From the NCBI GenBank assembly GCA_029204225.1, contig CM055097.1, forward strand, positions 47,676,617-47,740,616: a stretch of 64,000 nt of DNA, read 5' to 3'. Origin of the DNA: Diphasiastrum complanatum. Its lineage: Eukaryota > Streptophyta > Lycopodiopsida > Lycopodiales > Lycopodiaceae. The position numbers and the translations under genes were made by a program. The notes below the pieces were generated by a model. The model ran no database searches. It was given only the letters and a program-made list of their open reading frames with translations, and had not been told where the DNA came from. Of the stretch, positions 44,850-56,410 are shown one piece after another (position 1 is the stretch's first letter; each line of letters starts with the position of its first letter).

Positions 44850-45790
44850 TCGCCGGAATTCCTGCTTCAGATCTCAACCGATAGGTTTTCCTTCCATCTC
44901 GAGTGGGTCTAAGGAAGCAATCTCGACCAAAGCAATCTCGATCGGGTCTTTCCTTCCCATGGAATCTGAACCACATCCAAACCCTGTCCTACCCTAACCG
45001 CATCATCTGACTCTACCCTAACTAGATCCTAAACCGCGTCCTATACTAATAGCGCCCTTTGCCCTCTGACCTAACCTAACTCATAAACCTGAAAGGGCCG
45101 CCGCAGGAGACAACCGCCTTCCAAAAAGATCTCTTCCACGAGGGTTTCCAAAAAACCAAACAAATACACTCACAAACCCTAACCCTTAGACACAAACTTT
45201 CCTATCTTTGGCAAAGAGGCACTATAAACATAAAACAAATTCTCGACCCCCTCCATTAGCTTTTGACCGACTCCTTCAACTCCTTCTTGAATGCCTCCTT
45301 CCACAATCTCGACCAAATCCCTAACGACGTCTCAATCGAGCCCACCTACCGTAACTTCAACCGAGCCTCTTCAAAAAAACTTCGACTGAGAACTAGCATT
45401 AACGAACTAACTTCGACCAAGACCAACTAACGCCATTTCGACCGAGCCAAGCTAATGACATTTTGACCGTACCCAGTTCTAACGACTTTTCGACCAAGCC
45501 GACTTTTAACCGGACCGACACCTAGCTTACCCACTGATTCTATAACTTAAAAAAAAAAAAAAACAAATTGACCCTACATTCAAATTTTTCGATCCGACCC
45601 TCCATTCAAATTTTCCAATCCGACCCTACTTGAAATCTCGACCGAGACCAGTGAGAGAACCGTCTCGACCGAGTCCAGAGAGAGAGAGCCAAATCGACCG
45701 GGTCCTACATAAAAAATCTCAACCGACTGCATTCATCACCATCTCGACCGACTGCATTCATCACCAACTCGATCGAGCTGAGTCCTACCC
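44850..45790 (+). repeat. Leader array of TCTCGACCGA motifs
   Basis: A short word close to TCTCGACCGAG occurs about twenty times with irregular spacing, for example near 44919, 45308, 45435, 45632 and 45663, and twice in a 25-base tandem unit (CGACCGACTGCATTCATCAC) near 45723 and 45747. It is GC-richer than the rest and lies in the leader between primer site and gag, as the CATCCGAC array does in the related element at 3925. Confidence 0.7.
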
Positions 45791-46077
45791 ACACACAATT
45801 TTTTTTCGATCCATAATTTTTTGACCCTTCGTAAAAAACCAAAAAAAGAAAAAGAAAAAGAACGCCAACTTACCCATTCCCCAACACCCTAGCTTACCCA
45901 TTACGTAACCCCCTAGCACACACATTACACAACCACCTAGCTTACCCACTAACCAAACCCTTTGCACTCCCATTACCCAAACCACTAACACACCCAATAC
46001 ACAATAGCTAACTGACATATTTCCCAAATCCACCCTTACCAACTAACTGATGCAAAAAAAAAAAATAGATATTTCCA

Positions 46078-47540
46078 ATGGAACACCATACAGATCACCA
46101 TATTACAAATGAATATCCACATCACATGGTGTCATCCAGATTTGAAGAAATCAGACATCTTAGATTATCTCGAATGTGGTCCCATATACAAGAGTCGTCT
46201 ACAAACCCATTCGACAATCGTGAACGAGCAAGAGCCCATTTTTATGGTGTTGAACCCTCACAAGCCAGAACCCACCTTAATGGCATTTTTGCTATCCACG
46301 GTGCTCATCATGAGAAAAGAACCCAAAATTGGATCTACCCAAGTACGACGGTAGTTCAGGCCCTCAAAGATTCTTGCAAATCTTTGAGAATGTGTGCGAT
46401 GTGTATGGCGAGACATCTCCCGACGTTGTGGTCCAACTGTTTTCTATGACCATGATCGCTAAAGCACGTGACTGGCTTTCTTAATCTCGATCGTGACGAT
46501 AAGACTGATTGGTCTATATTGAAGTAGTCCTTTATCAAGCATTTCAAGCTCTTTCGTTTGATAGAGAGTCCTTTTGTCAAATTGAGTGATATCAAGATGG
46601 AAAAAGAAGAACGCATACAAGACTATATCGAGCGTTCAAGTGCTTAAAGAGTCAAGTACAAGACCAGCCCACCAAATAGATGCTCATCATTTGGTTTTTA
46701 GTTGGACTTCCAAGATGGATTAGATGTGCGCTTAAATCCAATGACGAATACACGTGCCTCAAGTTAGCAATGTATGATGTCATCCAGGATGAAGATGAAG
46801 GATCCGATGTTGACGAACCTAGGGAACGGAAAGTACTCCGTGATGTTGTCCATTAGTCGAAGCCGATCGAGGATACCCAAGATCGTCTTTGAAAATCACA
46901 GTTGGAGTTGCTTAATCAGCAACACCAACTGCAAATCGAGAAACTCACTAAGGAGTTTCGAAACACCTTGACGTCTATCCAAAGCCGTATGTCTGCTCAG
47001 CTACACCCTGCACATGTACCTTGTAGACGACGAACCATCTGGTGCCCACAATGTTGGGCTACACATCCTGTTAATGATCATCCTTCATATTTGCATATTC
47101 AAGCCAATTTCATACAACGATATGAGGACCAACCATCCAACTCTAAATCATCCTTGTTTTATCACGAACACAATTCAGAAAATCCAGAAGTCCTATCCAT
47201 ACAAGAGGGTTATGTGATTCAACAAGGGCCAATGAACAACAGATGTTTCATCTATGGTGAAACCAGCCATTTCATGGTTGATTGTCCAGTCAAGACCAAG
47301 TACCATGCCGAGCGTCCTACTGTGTTAGAAAACACAGTTTCAAAGACTGTCTACAACAACCACCTAAGATCCTACCTGCCCGACACATCAGTTATGACTC
47401 CCGATAGGATCCTCATGACAACACAACCCGAGGACCGTAGCAACCTACCGCTAACCCTGCTTCTCAGTCGAGAAGTTGCTTGCCAACTTCTACATTACCA
47501 TGAGTTACCCAACTCAATCATGGACAAGAGATGTCAATGA
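46078..47540 (+). pseudogene. Gag of the gag-only gypsy element
   Basis: ATG at 46078 (MEHHTDHHITNEY) opens a run of frames in which the capsid domain is spread over frames: FLQIFENVCDVYGE, VQLFSMTMIAKARDWLS near 46370-46480. The frame 46902-47540 is a C-terminal part with QQHQLQIEKLTKEFRNTL and a CPQCWATHPVNDH zinc-like cluster. A knuckle CFIYGETSHFMVDC follows, in which the second Cys has become Tyr. Several stops and shifts show that the protein is no longer made whole. It is the only retroviral-type domain I can see in this element. Confidence 0.8.
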
Positions 47541-49826
47541 TGAAATGAGTTCTTACCGAAAGACATGAAAACCAATATTCCGTCATCTGCTATCATTTCC
47601 ATCAAGAGCAACCTCACTAGGAAATTCACATTTTTTCTGCCTTTCTGCAACCTCAATTCTATATGTCTACTACATGCTGAGACGATTTCCAAGTCCAAGG
47701 CCTTACACAGATCTGATCCTTTGATCTCCCCAACAGTCGATAGGAAGTCTATATCGGAATTCATTTTAATGAATCTTTTGAACAAAGGAGTACTACGAAA
47801 ATAGTATATTCTCCTTCCATACATTTCAAGCTATATCTTACAACATCTGTTATCATTGATGGTAGATTTAGTGCTACCACTCCCGCCCTGTTTTTGACAA
47901 GGACGTGTCAGAGTTTTTTACTCTACCTCCCAATGAAAATTGCAACTATCTAGGTGACGTATCAATGTTGATGAATGACTTTTTGTTTGACAAGTGCTCT
48001 ATAGTTTTCACTCTCTGTAAGATGGTATCTTTCTTGTTTATTTATTTATTTATTTTTATTTTTTTTGTCATTTTTTATTTTTTTTATTTGATAATTTCTT
48101 CTAATTGCATCTCGTTTTCTAGATTTGCTTTTAGTTCATCAAGGATATCCCTTGAACAAGAGATGTCATGTAGCGTATCTCAAGAATAACTTGTCATTCA
48201 TCTATCAATCTTCAAATCACCTTATACAAAGATAGGATTTTTGTGCATATTGCAAATTTGCGAAATCCATGTCAATTCAAAGTTGATTCCTAAATCTCAT
48301 TGCCATATTAGATTTCGAGTCAACTACAGCAAGATCGAGACAAATTTAGTTAAAATTTGTTCAATCTTTAGTCCAATCGCATGTTCAACATGTTTTAACT
48401 GCGTGTTCCAACCGCCAATCCAACCTTGAGCATGCCAAATAACATCCCCACCAATAGTTTTCTGTTTTAAGGGGGGAGAGAGTGGATTTGCAACCATCCA
48501 CGGGAGCAGCCACATTGCCAACAACAACATAAGCAAGATCGATAGCCAAAGTCACAAAACCAAAGACGACAAAGACAAAGCTAACAAAACAGAGGGGCAA
48601 TCCAAAGAGACTCAATCAAAAGAAGTACCCCAGTCATGATGAAGATCCTTCAAAAGATGGAAGTACAAGCATTGAAAAATCAGTCTCCTTCTCTAGCCAA
48701 CCCTCTTGCCATAACATTTGCATCTACTCTCATGCCTATCGATGTCACACCATGCCTATCGATGCCACACCATCTATCGATGTCACCACCACCATCCTAC
48801 CCTCCATCTCTCTGTTTTCCACCGTTCCACTATTCATCTACGAAATTTCCAATCTTTTCAGATCACTGATAGTCTTACCGAAGCGGCTAAGAGATCACTG
48901 CCAATGTCTTGCAGAGACCAACTACCACCTACATCGGTTGGCCAACCAGAAAAGAAGACCTAAGGAAACAGGCAAAACAACAAAAAGAAATAAAGCAAAG
49001 ATGCTGAGAAGGAAAGAACGAAACTTAAGCAACAATTGAGTTAGATCGATCTTGATCAAAAGAATCTCTCTGGAGCAATGATAGTTGAATCCCCTCCTAT
49101 GAAGTCCGAAGAGATCCAAAAGTAATGGATCAAAAGAAGGAGCTACAGAAATGTAAAATGACGAAGACAATAGTGAGCCTGCAGGACAAAGTGAGCACAT
49201 CACCAAGTAAGTGGTGGTCAAAGCTCAACATTGCAAACATCCAAGGCTACGATGGTAGTATTATCAGTTCCTTCACTCTTCCACCAACCTTCATAATATT
49301 TTCCTACCTTCACCAACCCATCCGTCCAAATCTGTTCCTACCACCAATTTGTTGATGAGTCCACCCCTTGAAGACTGATAACCAAGATTTGTGCAACCTG
49401 CCGATCGAAGATTTTCCTTGAGACTAGGACTTCACCTGGGAGAAGAACTGAGGAAACACCTAGAAGCAGAATGGAGGATACAGACCTCCCAAAAGTTAGA
49501 ATCTACCAAGAAACCAGAAGCAAATCATCCGTGGCAGATGCAAAAAGGACAAAAAGAAAGCACTCACACATACAAGCTGTGAAGCTGCTGGGAGCTCTCC
49601 AATTTTGTGAATGTCAACCACTTGCAGCAATAAGACATTCTGGTTACATTGTGGTTGCGAAAAGCAGTTTTTTGATAAAGACTGGCAATAATAAGCACTT
49701 GGTTGTATGCAAGCGAACAAGGATCTATGCTTTTATAAGTGATGATCGAAGTTTCCAATGCAAAGCGGAGCAATATCATCCAATATGGGTTGCAGTGGGT
49801 CCTGCAACACATTAGGGGTGGGATGT
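47541..49826 (+). other. Interior of gag-only element, no pol seen
   Basis: I looked for protease, RT, RNase H and integrase wording in all frames and saw none. A T-rich tract lies at 48035-48100. A short tandem (CATGCCTATCGATGTCACAC and variants) occurs near 48730-48790. Long open frames here are below 115 codons. The segment may be non-coding filler or a foreign insert. Confidence 0.55.
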
Positions 49827-51041
49827 TGTTGGCTGCCCAAGATACTTGGCCAGAGCTACCCACGAGCACCTCTCACCTTAGATCGAGGAGGTCTTTGAGA
49901 AGACGAGACGAATGAAGACTGAGAGTCGCTAAATACTAGTCAATACTGTCAAGTAGAAACTATGTAAGCCTCATGGTGAATCCCGAAAGATGGAATGACC
50001 ATGCAGGAACTAGTATTTCTAGGCAAGGTAATAAATGCAAGCTCCTCTTAGAAAAGTAGATTGTGCCACCTTTTGATGGTGACATCTAGTGGAGAGCATA
50101 TATCCACTTGTAATTTGTTCATTGTGGAAATGCCACTAGGATGCCACCTAAGGAGCTCTCTTGCTTATTTAAGAGACTCCCCCTTTGTAGAAGAAAAGCT
50201 TTTGTAAATGTATCAACTCCATGCTGAAATGAGAAGATCTTCCATGAGTTTTGATGCATTATTGAGCTCCTTGATCATTCTTGTTTCTTGAGTGATGCAT
50301 TAATGATCTTGCCCTTCCATTCCCTTTGTGTGTGGTTGTGGATTGTAGTTGTGGATTAGATTTCTTGTTTTTTTAAGAATCAGCATTCAGGTAAACTAAA
50401 TAGGCTGGATTTGTAGTGTAGATCTTGCATACTTCCTTACATTTCAGTTCTTGATGTTCTTGGGATGTCCAAGAATCAAGAAATGAGTGTTTCTTGATTC
50501 TTGGACTTCTAAAATGTTGTCTAGTCTAGTTAGTTTAGTTTCTTGCTTGTTCTTGCATTGTTAATGTGTGCATGCTAGTTTAGTTTTCAGATTTCAAGAA
50601 GCTGTCCATTTAGTTAGGTTTCACATTTCTTGGTTCTGTATTTCAATCATTTTTAGAGTAGTTTCTGCTTTTTGCAAGTAACTTAGCTTTCTTGAATTTG
50701 GTTTGAGCTCCTAGGATCAAGAAGATGAGCGGCTGTGCTGCACTGCAATTCTTGTTTTTGCTCATCGTGGCTTGCCTTGTAGTTTAGGTCTGATCCATTG
50801 GCAAGTGCACAATCATAAACAACAAAGTGTCGAGACCTTGCAGTCATCCTCTGACAAGCTGGATGATTATACTACAACGTTTGTGCCCGTAGACATGCAA
50901 ATTTGAATCTGTGTGCAGGTTCAGACCCGTCAGATCTGTGTATGTCTGAAAAAAAAAATGAAGTTAGTATTTATATTCTTCTTAGGCTCAGAAGCTAGGC
51001 TGCATAGCAGAGCATCTGAGGCTGAAGAGAATCCATAAACA
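49827..51041 (+). repeat. Gag-only gypsy element 3' LTR
   Basis: 1215 bases, the partner of 42627-43844. It ends CCATAAACA next to the second TGTTT target copy. The high similarity of the two LTRs marks this as one of the youngest insertions in the window. Confidence 0.93.
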
Positions 51042-51046
51042 TGTTT

Positions 51047-51152
51047 CTTCTTGCCATTGGTCTCCTTCTTGCCTTTGAGTGAGAAATTGGCTTTCTCATC
51101 ACCATCTTGCAAAGACATTGGTGTGCTTCATCTTACACTCTTCACCCACTAA
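51047..51152 (-). pseudogene. Element D gag, distal piece
   Basis: Minus text DGDEKANFSLKGKKETNGK resumes the gag interrupted at 42626 and corresponds to the same place in element C (24140-24050). The homology ends near 51152 at the CACTA fragment. Confidence 0.85.
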
Positions 51153-51154
51153 GA

Positions 51155-53030
51155 AAACCATGGGAGGAATCTCAAGGAAAGCCAATCGATGGTATGAAAG
51201 TTTGGAATATTGAAATAATCTTTTGATTAATCACCTACTTGATCCCATGCACATATTTAAAAATGTGCGTGAATCTATATGGAAACACTTGATTGGTGAA
51301 AAAGATATCGTTGCTGCAAGGCACGATCTAAAAGAATCAAACACCAAAAAAGACTATTGGATAAAGGATGGTGAAGATCATGCTCCAAAAGTACCTTGGA
51401 CATTCACTAAGGAGGAGCTTAACCATGTGCGCTCCATTATTCATGACATTAGAACACCAACTGGTTTTGCCCATTCTCTACGGTCATCATTCACAGTGGA
51501 TGGAAAGTTGCAAGGTCTCAAATCTCATGATTGGCTAAAGATGATTCAATTCATCTATCCATTGTCAATTCGTGGGTGGTTGTCAAAAGATATTTGTGAG
51601 ACCATGTACAAAATATCAATCATTTTCAGGTACTTGGTTCATTTAGTTATTTAATATTTATTGACTGGAAGTTCAAATAGACATAAAATGAATGAATATG
51701 TCGTAGATGAATGTGTTCAAAAGAAATTCGTGAGCTGGATCTTCGCAAGAGACATGAGGATATGGTGGAGATCGTGTGAATGTTTGAGAGATATTTTTTG
51801 ACTTCCGTCGTGAACTCGCAAGTGCAATAATTGGTGCACTTGGTTGAAGAAGTTTGTATTGCTGGTCCATTGCACACTAGGTATAAGTGCATAAATTTTG
51901 TTTTGCATGTGTATTTAAACTAAATCGATTGATACATGAACTCATTAAATAAAACACTTATTTTTAACCATTTATGACTTTTTAGGTGGATGTTTTTTAT
52001 GGAAAGATACATGAAAGTCTTAAAAGATTTTGGTGGATGCATGGCACAGTACAAAATGCAACAAAAGAGGGACAAAAAATATCAAACGCAAAATGGGACT
52101 TTGCAAGAGGATGCAAATGGAAGGTATTATTCTTGAGATACTTTATTATCAGAACATTCTTGTTTATAGCAATATTTGTTTAATCATTTTGAAACACCAT
52201 GTTCACTCACAGTGATTATTTATGAGATTCATGTTTGTCATGCGGCAGTGCAAAATGTATAATGCTATATGGGCTTTTGGTTTTCACTTTTGTGTTGAAG
52301 GGATTGATAACAAGATACGCACACACGATTGTAGTGTAATAGCATCTTTCCAACAAGAAAGTCAAAGCAGTGCAAAAAAATCGAAATCTATCACAGGAGA
52401 CATAGAATATGTAGGAACTATACAGAATATTTATGATGTGTCATTTGGTGAAAGTGGACACTATTTTTTATTTGATGTGAAATGGTTCAAGGTAGTTTGT
52501 AAAGGGCCAAATGCAACCATAAAATCAAATCCAAGTGGATTTTTTGCGATTGATTCATCACAAACATTGAGCATGGAGTCCTTTGACACATTGGTGTTGT
52601 CTCGTCATGTGAGCAGGTGCACATGCTATGTCATGTTTTTTGTTTTATTGCAAGTGATTTCAGTATTTGAGTTTTTGATATGTTCTAAAATAGTAATTTT
52701 TGCAGGTGTTTTTTCAACCAGATCAACTAAACAAGATATAATTTGTAGCTCGGGTTAAACCACGAGCACGACGAGTATTTGAGGGTGCAAACGTTGAGAA
52801 TGAAATGAAAAACTTTCATTTTAACTATGAGATTGAGCTACCTAGAGATGTAGTAAATCTTCAAACCATACTTGAAGCACCCACTTCCATAGATGTTGAG
52901 AATATAAATTTTAATAGTCAGAATGATAAAATAGGTTTTGAAAGTGAGAATGATGATGAAAATCATCTAAGAGGAGATGAATTGCAAGATGTTGTCACTG
53001 ATGAAATTGGTTCTTTACAATTATGAATAA
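51155..53030 (+). pseudogene. CACTA (En/Spm) tnp2 transposase remnant B
   Basis: Frame 51223-51654 reads INHLLDPMHIFKNVRESIWK, ARHDLKESNTKKDYW, VPWTFTKEELNHVRSI, GKLQGLKSHDWLKMIQFIYPLSIRGWLSKDI: the second half of the tnp2 transposase. Later pieces, separated by what look like introns or short losses, give IHESLKRFWWMHGTVQNATK (51986) and NKIRTHDCSVIASFQQESQS, DVSFGESGHYFLFDVKWFKV (52222-52758, the DUF4216-type domain). An acidic C-terminal frame ends at 53026. It lacks the N-terminal half. It is close in DNA sequence to remnant A (compare 7140-7270 with 51212-51345). Confidence 0.87.
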
Positions 53031-53049
53031 AAAAGTTTAATTTCATCTA

Positions 53050-53090
53050 TTCTATAGAGAGAAAAAGAGAGAAAGAGAGAGAGAGAATAG
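53050..53090 (+). repeat. GA microsatellite
   Basis: AGAGAGAAAAAGAGAGAAAGAGAGAGAGAGAA directly after the CACTA coding remnant. Confidence 0.9.
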
Positions 53091-53344
53091 AGATGATTAA
53101 TTGACATGTGATGCTTTCAAATGATAGTTATTTAGCCAAAGCAGAATCTCATTTTTGGTCAAGTAAGTGAAAAGAATAGACATAGTTTGACTTCAAATCC
53201 ATTTTTTTTGGAGATAATGTCGGTGAAGGGAGATGTACGGTTTCATGTTCCAAGAAAGTTCTCATTTTTCAACAAATGTTGCAAAGGCTAAAAAAAAACT
53301 AAAAGCATGTGAGTTAATGAAATCACCACCACAAACTATGACAG

Positions 53345-53430
53345 AATCAAGTGTTTCATCATAATCAATCCCCTTGAATTGAGCATATCCCTTGGCAACT
53401 AGTCTTGTTTTATAATTGTTCACACTATCA
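53345..53430 (-). pseudogene. Short copia RT scrap
   Basis: Minus text VNNYKTRLVAKGYAQFKGIDYDETL is the start of copia RT (compare HKARLCAKGFAQIHGLDYEETF in copia 1). About 28 codons only. Confidence 0.75.
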
Positions 53431-53960
53431 TCTCTTCAAAGTATCTTCTCAAGTGGCATGCCATGTCAACAAGACTTTTTCTTTTGGTCAAAGCTCCAAG
53501 GTGATCTCTTTGTGCATTTTCTTTTTATGGCTTTTTGAGAGTCTTTTTTTGTACAATTTTTTTGTTGTTGTGACAACCTTTTCTTGAATATCCTTTAGCT
53601 TGTCAAATTTTTTACGTGGACAGCCAATGAGTGGCCACCACATATCACATTCACATGCCACTGTGCTATGTGGCAACCACTTATTAAGTAAACACATGAA
53701 AACTCTACCATGATTTCAAATGCTCAAGTGCCAATCTCTCATTGTAAGTCTACAAGCAAGTTTGGTGGATGCGTTCATTGTTGATAAGCACATGAAACTT
53801 TTGTTTACAAATGTGGCTTTAGAACACAAATAAAAACGAGCACTTGGCATTATGTACATTAAATTGAAAAAAAAAAAATTTGAACTATTGTAACCATAAC
53901 ACTTGGGATGAGCGTATTCTGCATCAGACAATGGTGTGCAACAACCATCTATTGAAGACA

Positions 53961-54138
53961 GTGGGTGATACCACCATCTTTCCAAGATGGTTGTATCTTT
54001 TACCACTCTTTAGATTTGTGGTACACCACCACTGTCACTATTGGAGATGGTAGGTGATACCACCATCTTTCCAAGATGGTTGTATCTTTCCCCACCCTTA
54101 CATCTATGGGACACCACCACTGTCACAACAATGGTGGT
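53961..54138 (+). repeat. Two-copy direct repeat, 89-base period
   Basis: GTGGGTGATACCACCATCTT at 53961 recurs as GTAGGTGATACCACCATCTT at 54050, each followed by TCCAAGATGGTTGTATCTTT and, later, ACACCACCACTGTCAC. The unit contains a short palindrome (CCATCTTTCCAAGATGG). Confidence 0.9.
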
Positions 54139-54139
54139 G

Positions 54140-56150
54140 CGGAATACATTCATCAGGCTAGCTCTAGGTACTCACTTTGTTTTTCTATTTTGGAGTCATC
54201 ACTTTAAATATATTCTTCATGTCATTCTAAGGATTATAACTTTCCACACAACTCGTATGTGGATAGCACATGCACATTTGGCATAATGTGCATGTGGACA
54301 AGCAATGATAGAATGCCACATAAGACATGTACATTCCAACACAATGTGCATCTACATGCTGTCATTTGCTACCAACATCTATATTAAACAAAAACAAAAA
54401 GAGTTGCAAATTTATTTTCCTTGCAATTTGTCAATATGTGTATGTCTTGGGGCAGCCTATCCTTGGTTGTGTGTGCATAATTTTCCAAAAAAAACAAATC
54501 TTAAAAGAATATCACACACATATCATCACGACGTGGAAGGCCTTGCACCCCTCTTGGGCGGTTCACCTTGGTACGAGACAATTGATGAGTTGAGGAACAT
54601 AAAAGATCCACCCATGTGAATGTGGGTTCTTGGTGTGGGATTGACCACTCAAGATGGTGTCTCCAAAAAAGAAAGAATGAGAAGACATCAATGTGCAGTT
54701 AAGTACAACGTCCTTCCCAAATGAATGATGTTGAAGTAATCTCCAATAAGGTTTGTAAGATCTGCTCAGCTATCAATTTTGCGAATCCGTAATACGTATG
54801 GACATAAACTAGCACTCAGCTTTTTGTTTTCTGTTCTTTTTTCGTAGTACTGTCTTTGCTTAACAAGATGGATCATTGAATATGATGTCATAGCCAAGGC
54901 ATGAGCCCACGTTCTCCATTAACTGTGATCTGTCTCTCCAAACTTTTTCAAGCTATTATAAAAGATCTGCCATCTGTTGAGCTATGAAGCATTTCTTTCT
55001 TTTCTCTTCATGAAAACACAAACTGTAATCTTCAAAGCTTTACAGTTCAGTGACGTCAGCTTAAGCCTGAAAGTTGATGATCACTGATAATGTTTGGCGA
55101 GCTTTGCAAAGAGTTGAAGTGTGATTTTGATCACTAACTATGCACTGGAAATTTGTCTGGAGTGAATGCCTGAACAGTAACATCACAGACTACAGCGAAC
55201 ACAAACTGCAAAAGGATATATGCCGTATGGGCATTGGGTGGCATATCAATGCATACTTAATGAACATCGTGATCTGGTAAGGATCGGGATCTGTCACTGA
55301 TCCAGATTCTTATAATGAGGGCACCTCAGGCAGGAAGTGCCACCTTGCCAAGGAGCCAAGCACAGGTGACAGGGGGTCAAGGACTCAAGGTCCAGACTCA
55401 AGGTCAGCTGAACAGTCAAGACTCAAGATCAGGAGACACGAGTGCCAACGACTGTAGTGTAGCTCAGTTGTTAGCACAAAATTAAGATCCACCAATGCTT
55501 TTTTTTAAGCAGAAGATTTCACTAAGACTTATTTTGAGAGTTACTAGCTTGTGGTAGACCCACTTCCAAGGAATTTGATATTCAACAGTACATGATTACT
55601 CTTTAGCTGATTCGCAACCGTCTCTATTCTTCAAAATTCGGGCTTCAGAAGGATGTTCAAGAAACACAGATCCACTTTAGACTTAGATATGACAATTAAT
55701 CTAACACTCTGACGCGGATCTTGAGCCATATAATCATTGTTTTATTAGTACAAGGGCGGGTTTAATGTAAGAGAGGAAATTGTTACTCTGTTAAATGAAT
55801 TATGCTGTATTTTGATTATAAGCATAAGTACTCAGTTTAAGCCAGTGGTGTGAAGCGAAGATAGCAGGTAATTATGGGCCAATTGAATAGATGCATGACG
55901 CGTCGAGCGACGAGAACATATTCTGTACTGGCATGGCAGGAGTTTTGAAGTCGTTAGGCAGGCATCGGAAGACCTTGAAAGAGAGCTACATTGAGGCCCC
56001 ACAGTCGATAGACAACTCGACCCTTAATACTGTTTGAGCCCTCTGAGTCTCGCGTCTTACTGAATACAATTCGTTTCCTTCGTTTCTAGCCCACCAGCAA
56101 GTCACATTGAAGCAGCCATCCAAGATTGTCTATACCTTGATCCCTTTCCA
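54140..56150. other. Upstream flank of the desaturase, no gene seen
   Basis: No open frame or repeat edge recognised. TATA-like CTATTATAAAAGAT lies at 54953, more than 1 kb from the coding start. Short repeats of GACTCAAGGTC occur near 55380-55440. A tRNA D-arm-like TGTAGCTCAGTTGTTAGCAC at 55457 has no B box after it. Confidence 0.45.
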
Positions 56151-56151
56151 G

Positions 56152-56333
56152 GTTTGTGATCATTGTTTTTTTGGATGGATTATGTAAGACTACGTTTCTA
56201 CCATATATTGCCACTGCAGCCTGCTCATCTTCAAGTTTGGTCGCACTATTTCCTTGAACTAAGTATACTCCCTCAAGATGATATCGGAAGATCTGTGCTT
56301 ATATTGTATTCTGCTTTTTTCGTATTCTTGCAG
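56152..56333 (+). other. Possible 5'-UTR intron of the desaturase
   Basis: A donor (CTTTCCAG-GTTTGTGATC at 56152) and a strong acceptor (CTGCTTTTTTCGTATTCTTGCAG ending 56333) bracket 182 T-rich bases shortly before the start codon at 56411. Leader introns are common in plant genes. No transcript evidence. Confidence 0.45.
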
Positions 56334-56410
56334 AGATTCTAGCCACGTCAAACCTGTTTCATTTGATTTTACAAGGTTGAATTGATATTACAGACGTAAC
56401 AGCCAAAGCA

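Larger units (their letters stand above)
42627..51041 (+). mobile_element. Full-length gag-only Ty3/gypsy element
   Basis: 8415 bases. The LTRs start TGTTGGCTG and end ATAAACA or GTAAACA. They are flanked by a perfect 5-base duplication TGTTT (42622-42626 and 51042-51046), and the copia gag continues across the site. After the 5' LTR TTTGGCCCCGTTGCC resembles an Asp-type primer-binding site. Before the 3' LTR is the purine-rich ATTAGGGGTGGGATG. The 6-kb interior contains a gag remnant (46080-47540) but I find no protease, RT, RNase H or integrase, so it is a large non-autonomous element (LARD-like) that needed a partner. Its relative is the truncated element at 2547-5010. Confidence 0.9.
38995..51152 (-). 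mobile_element. Ty1/copia element D, split by nested gypsy element
   Basis: The 3' LTR (minus orientation) is at 38995-39678. RNase H, RT, integrase, protease and gag run leftward-reading to 42621. The gag is then interrupted by the 8.4-kb gypsy element and resumes at 51047-51152 (DGDEKANFSLKGKKETNG). Beyond that it is cut off by CACTA sequence, so the 5' LTR and gag start are missing. It is related to elements C and copia 1. Confidence 0.88.

Noticed and set aside
44538-44997. Frames of 98 and 68 codons in the gypsy leader
   Set aside because: They lie in the untranslated leader between primer site and gag and have no similarity to element proteins.
46356-46616. Minus-strand frame in the gypsy gag
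   Set aside because: The plus strand carries the capsid wording; this is its complement.
55457-55490. tRNA gene suggested by TGTAGCTCAGTTGTTAGCAC
   Set aside because: It resembles only a D-arm; no B box or cloverleaf follows within tRNA length.
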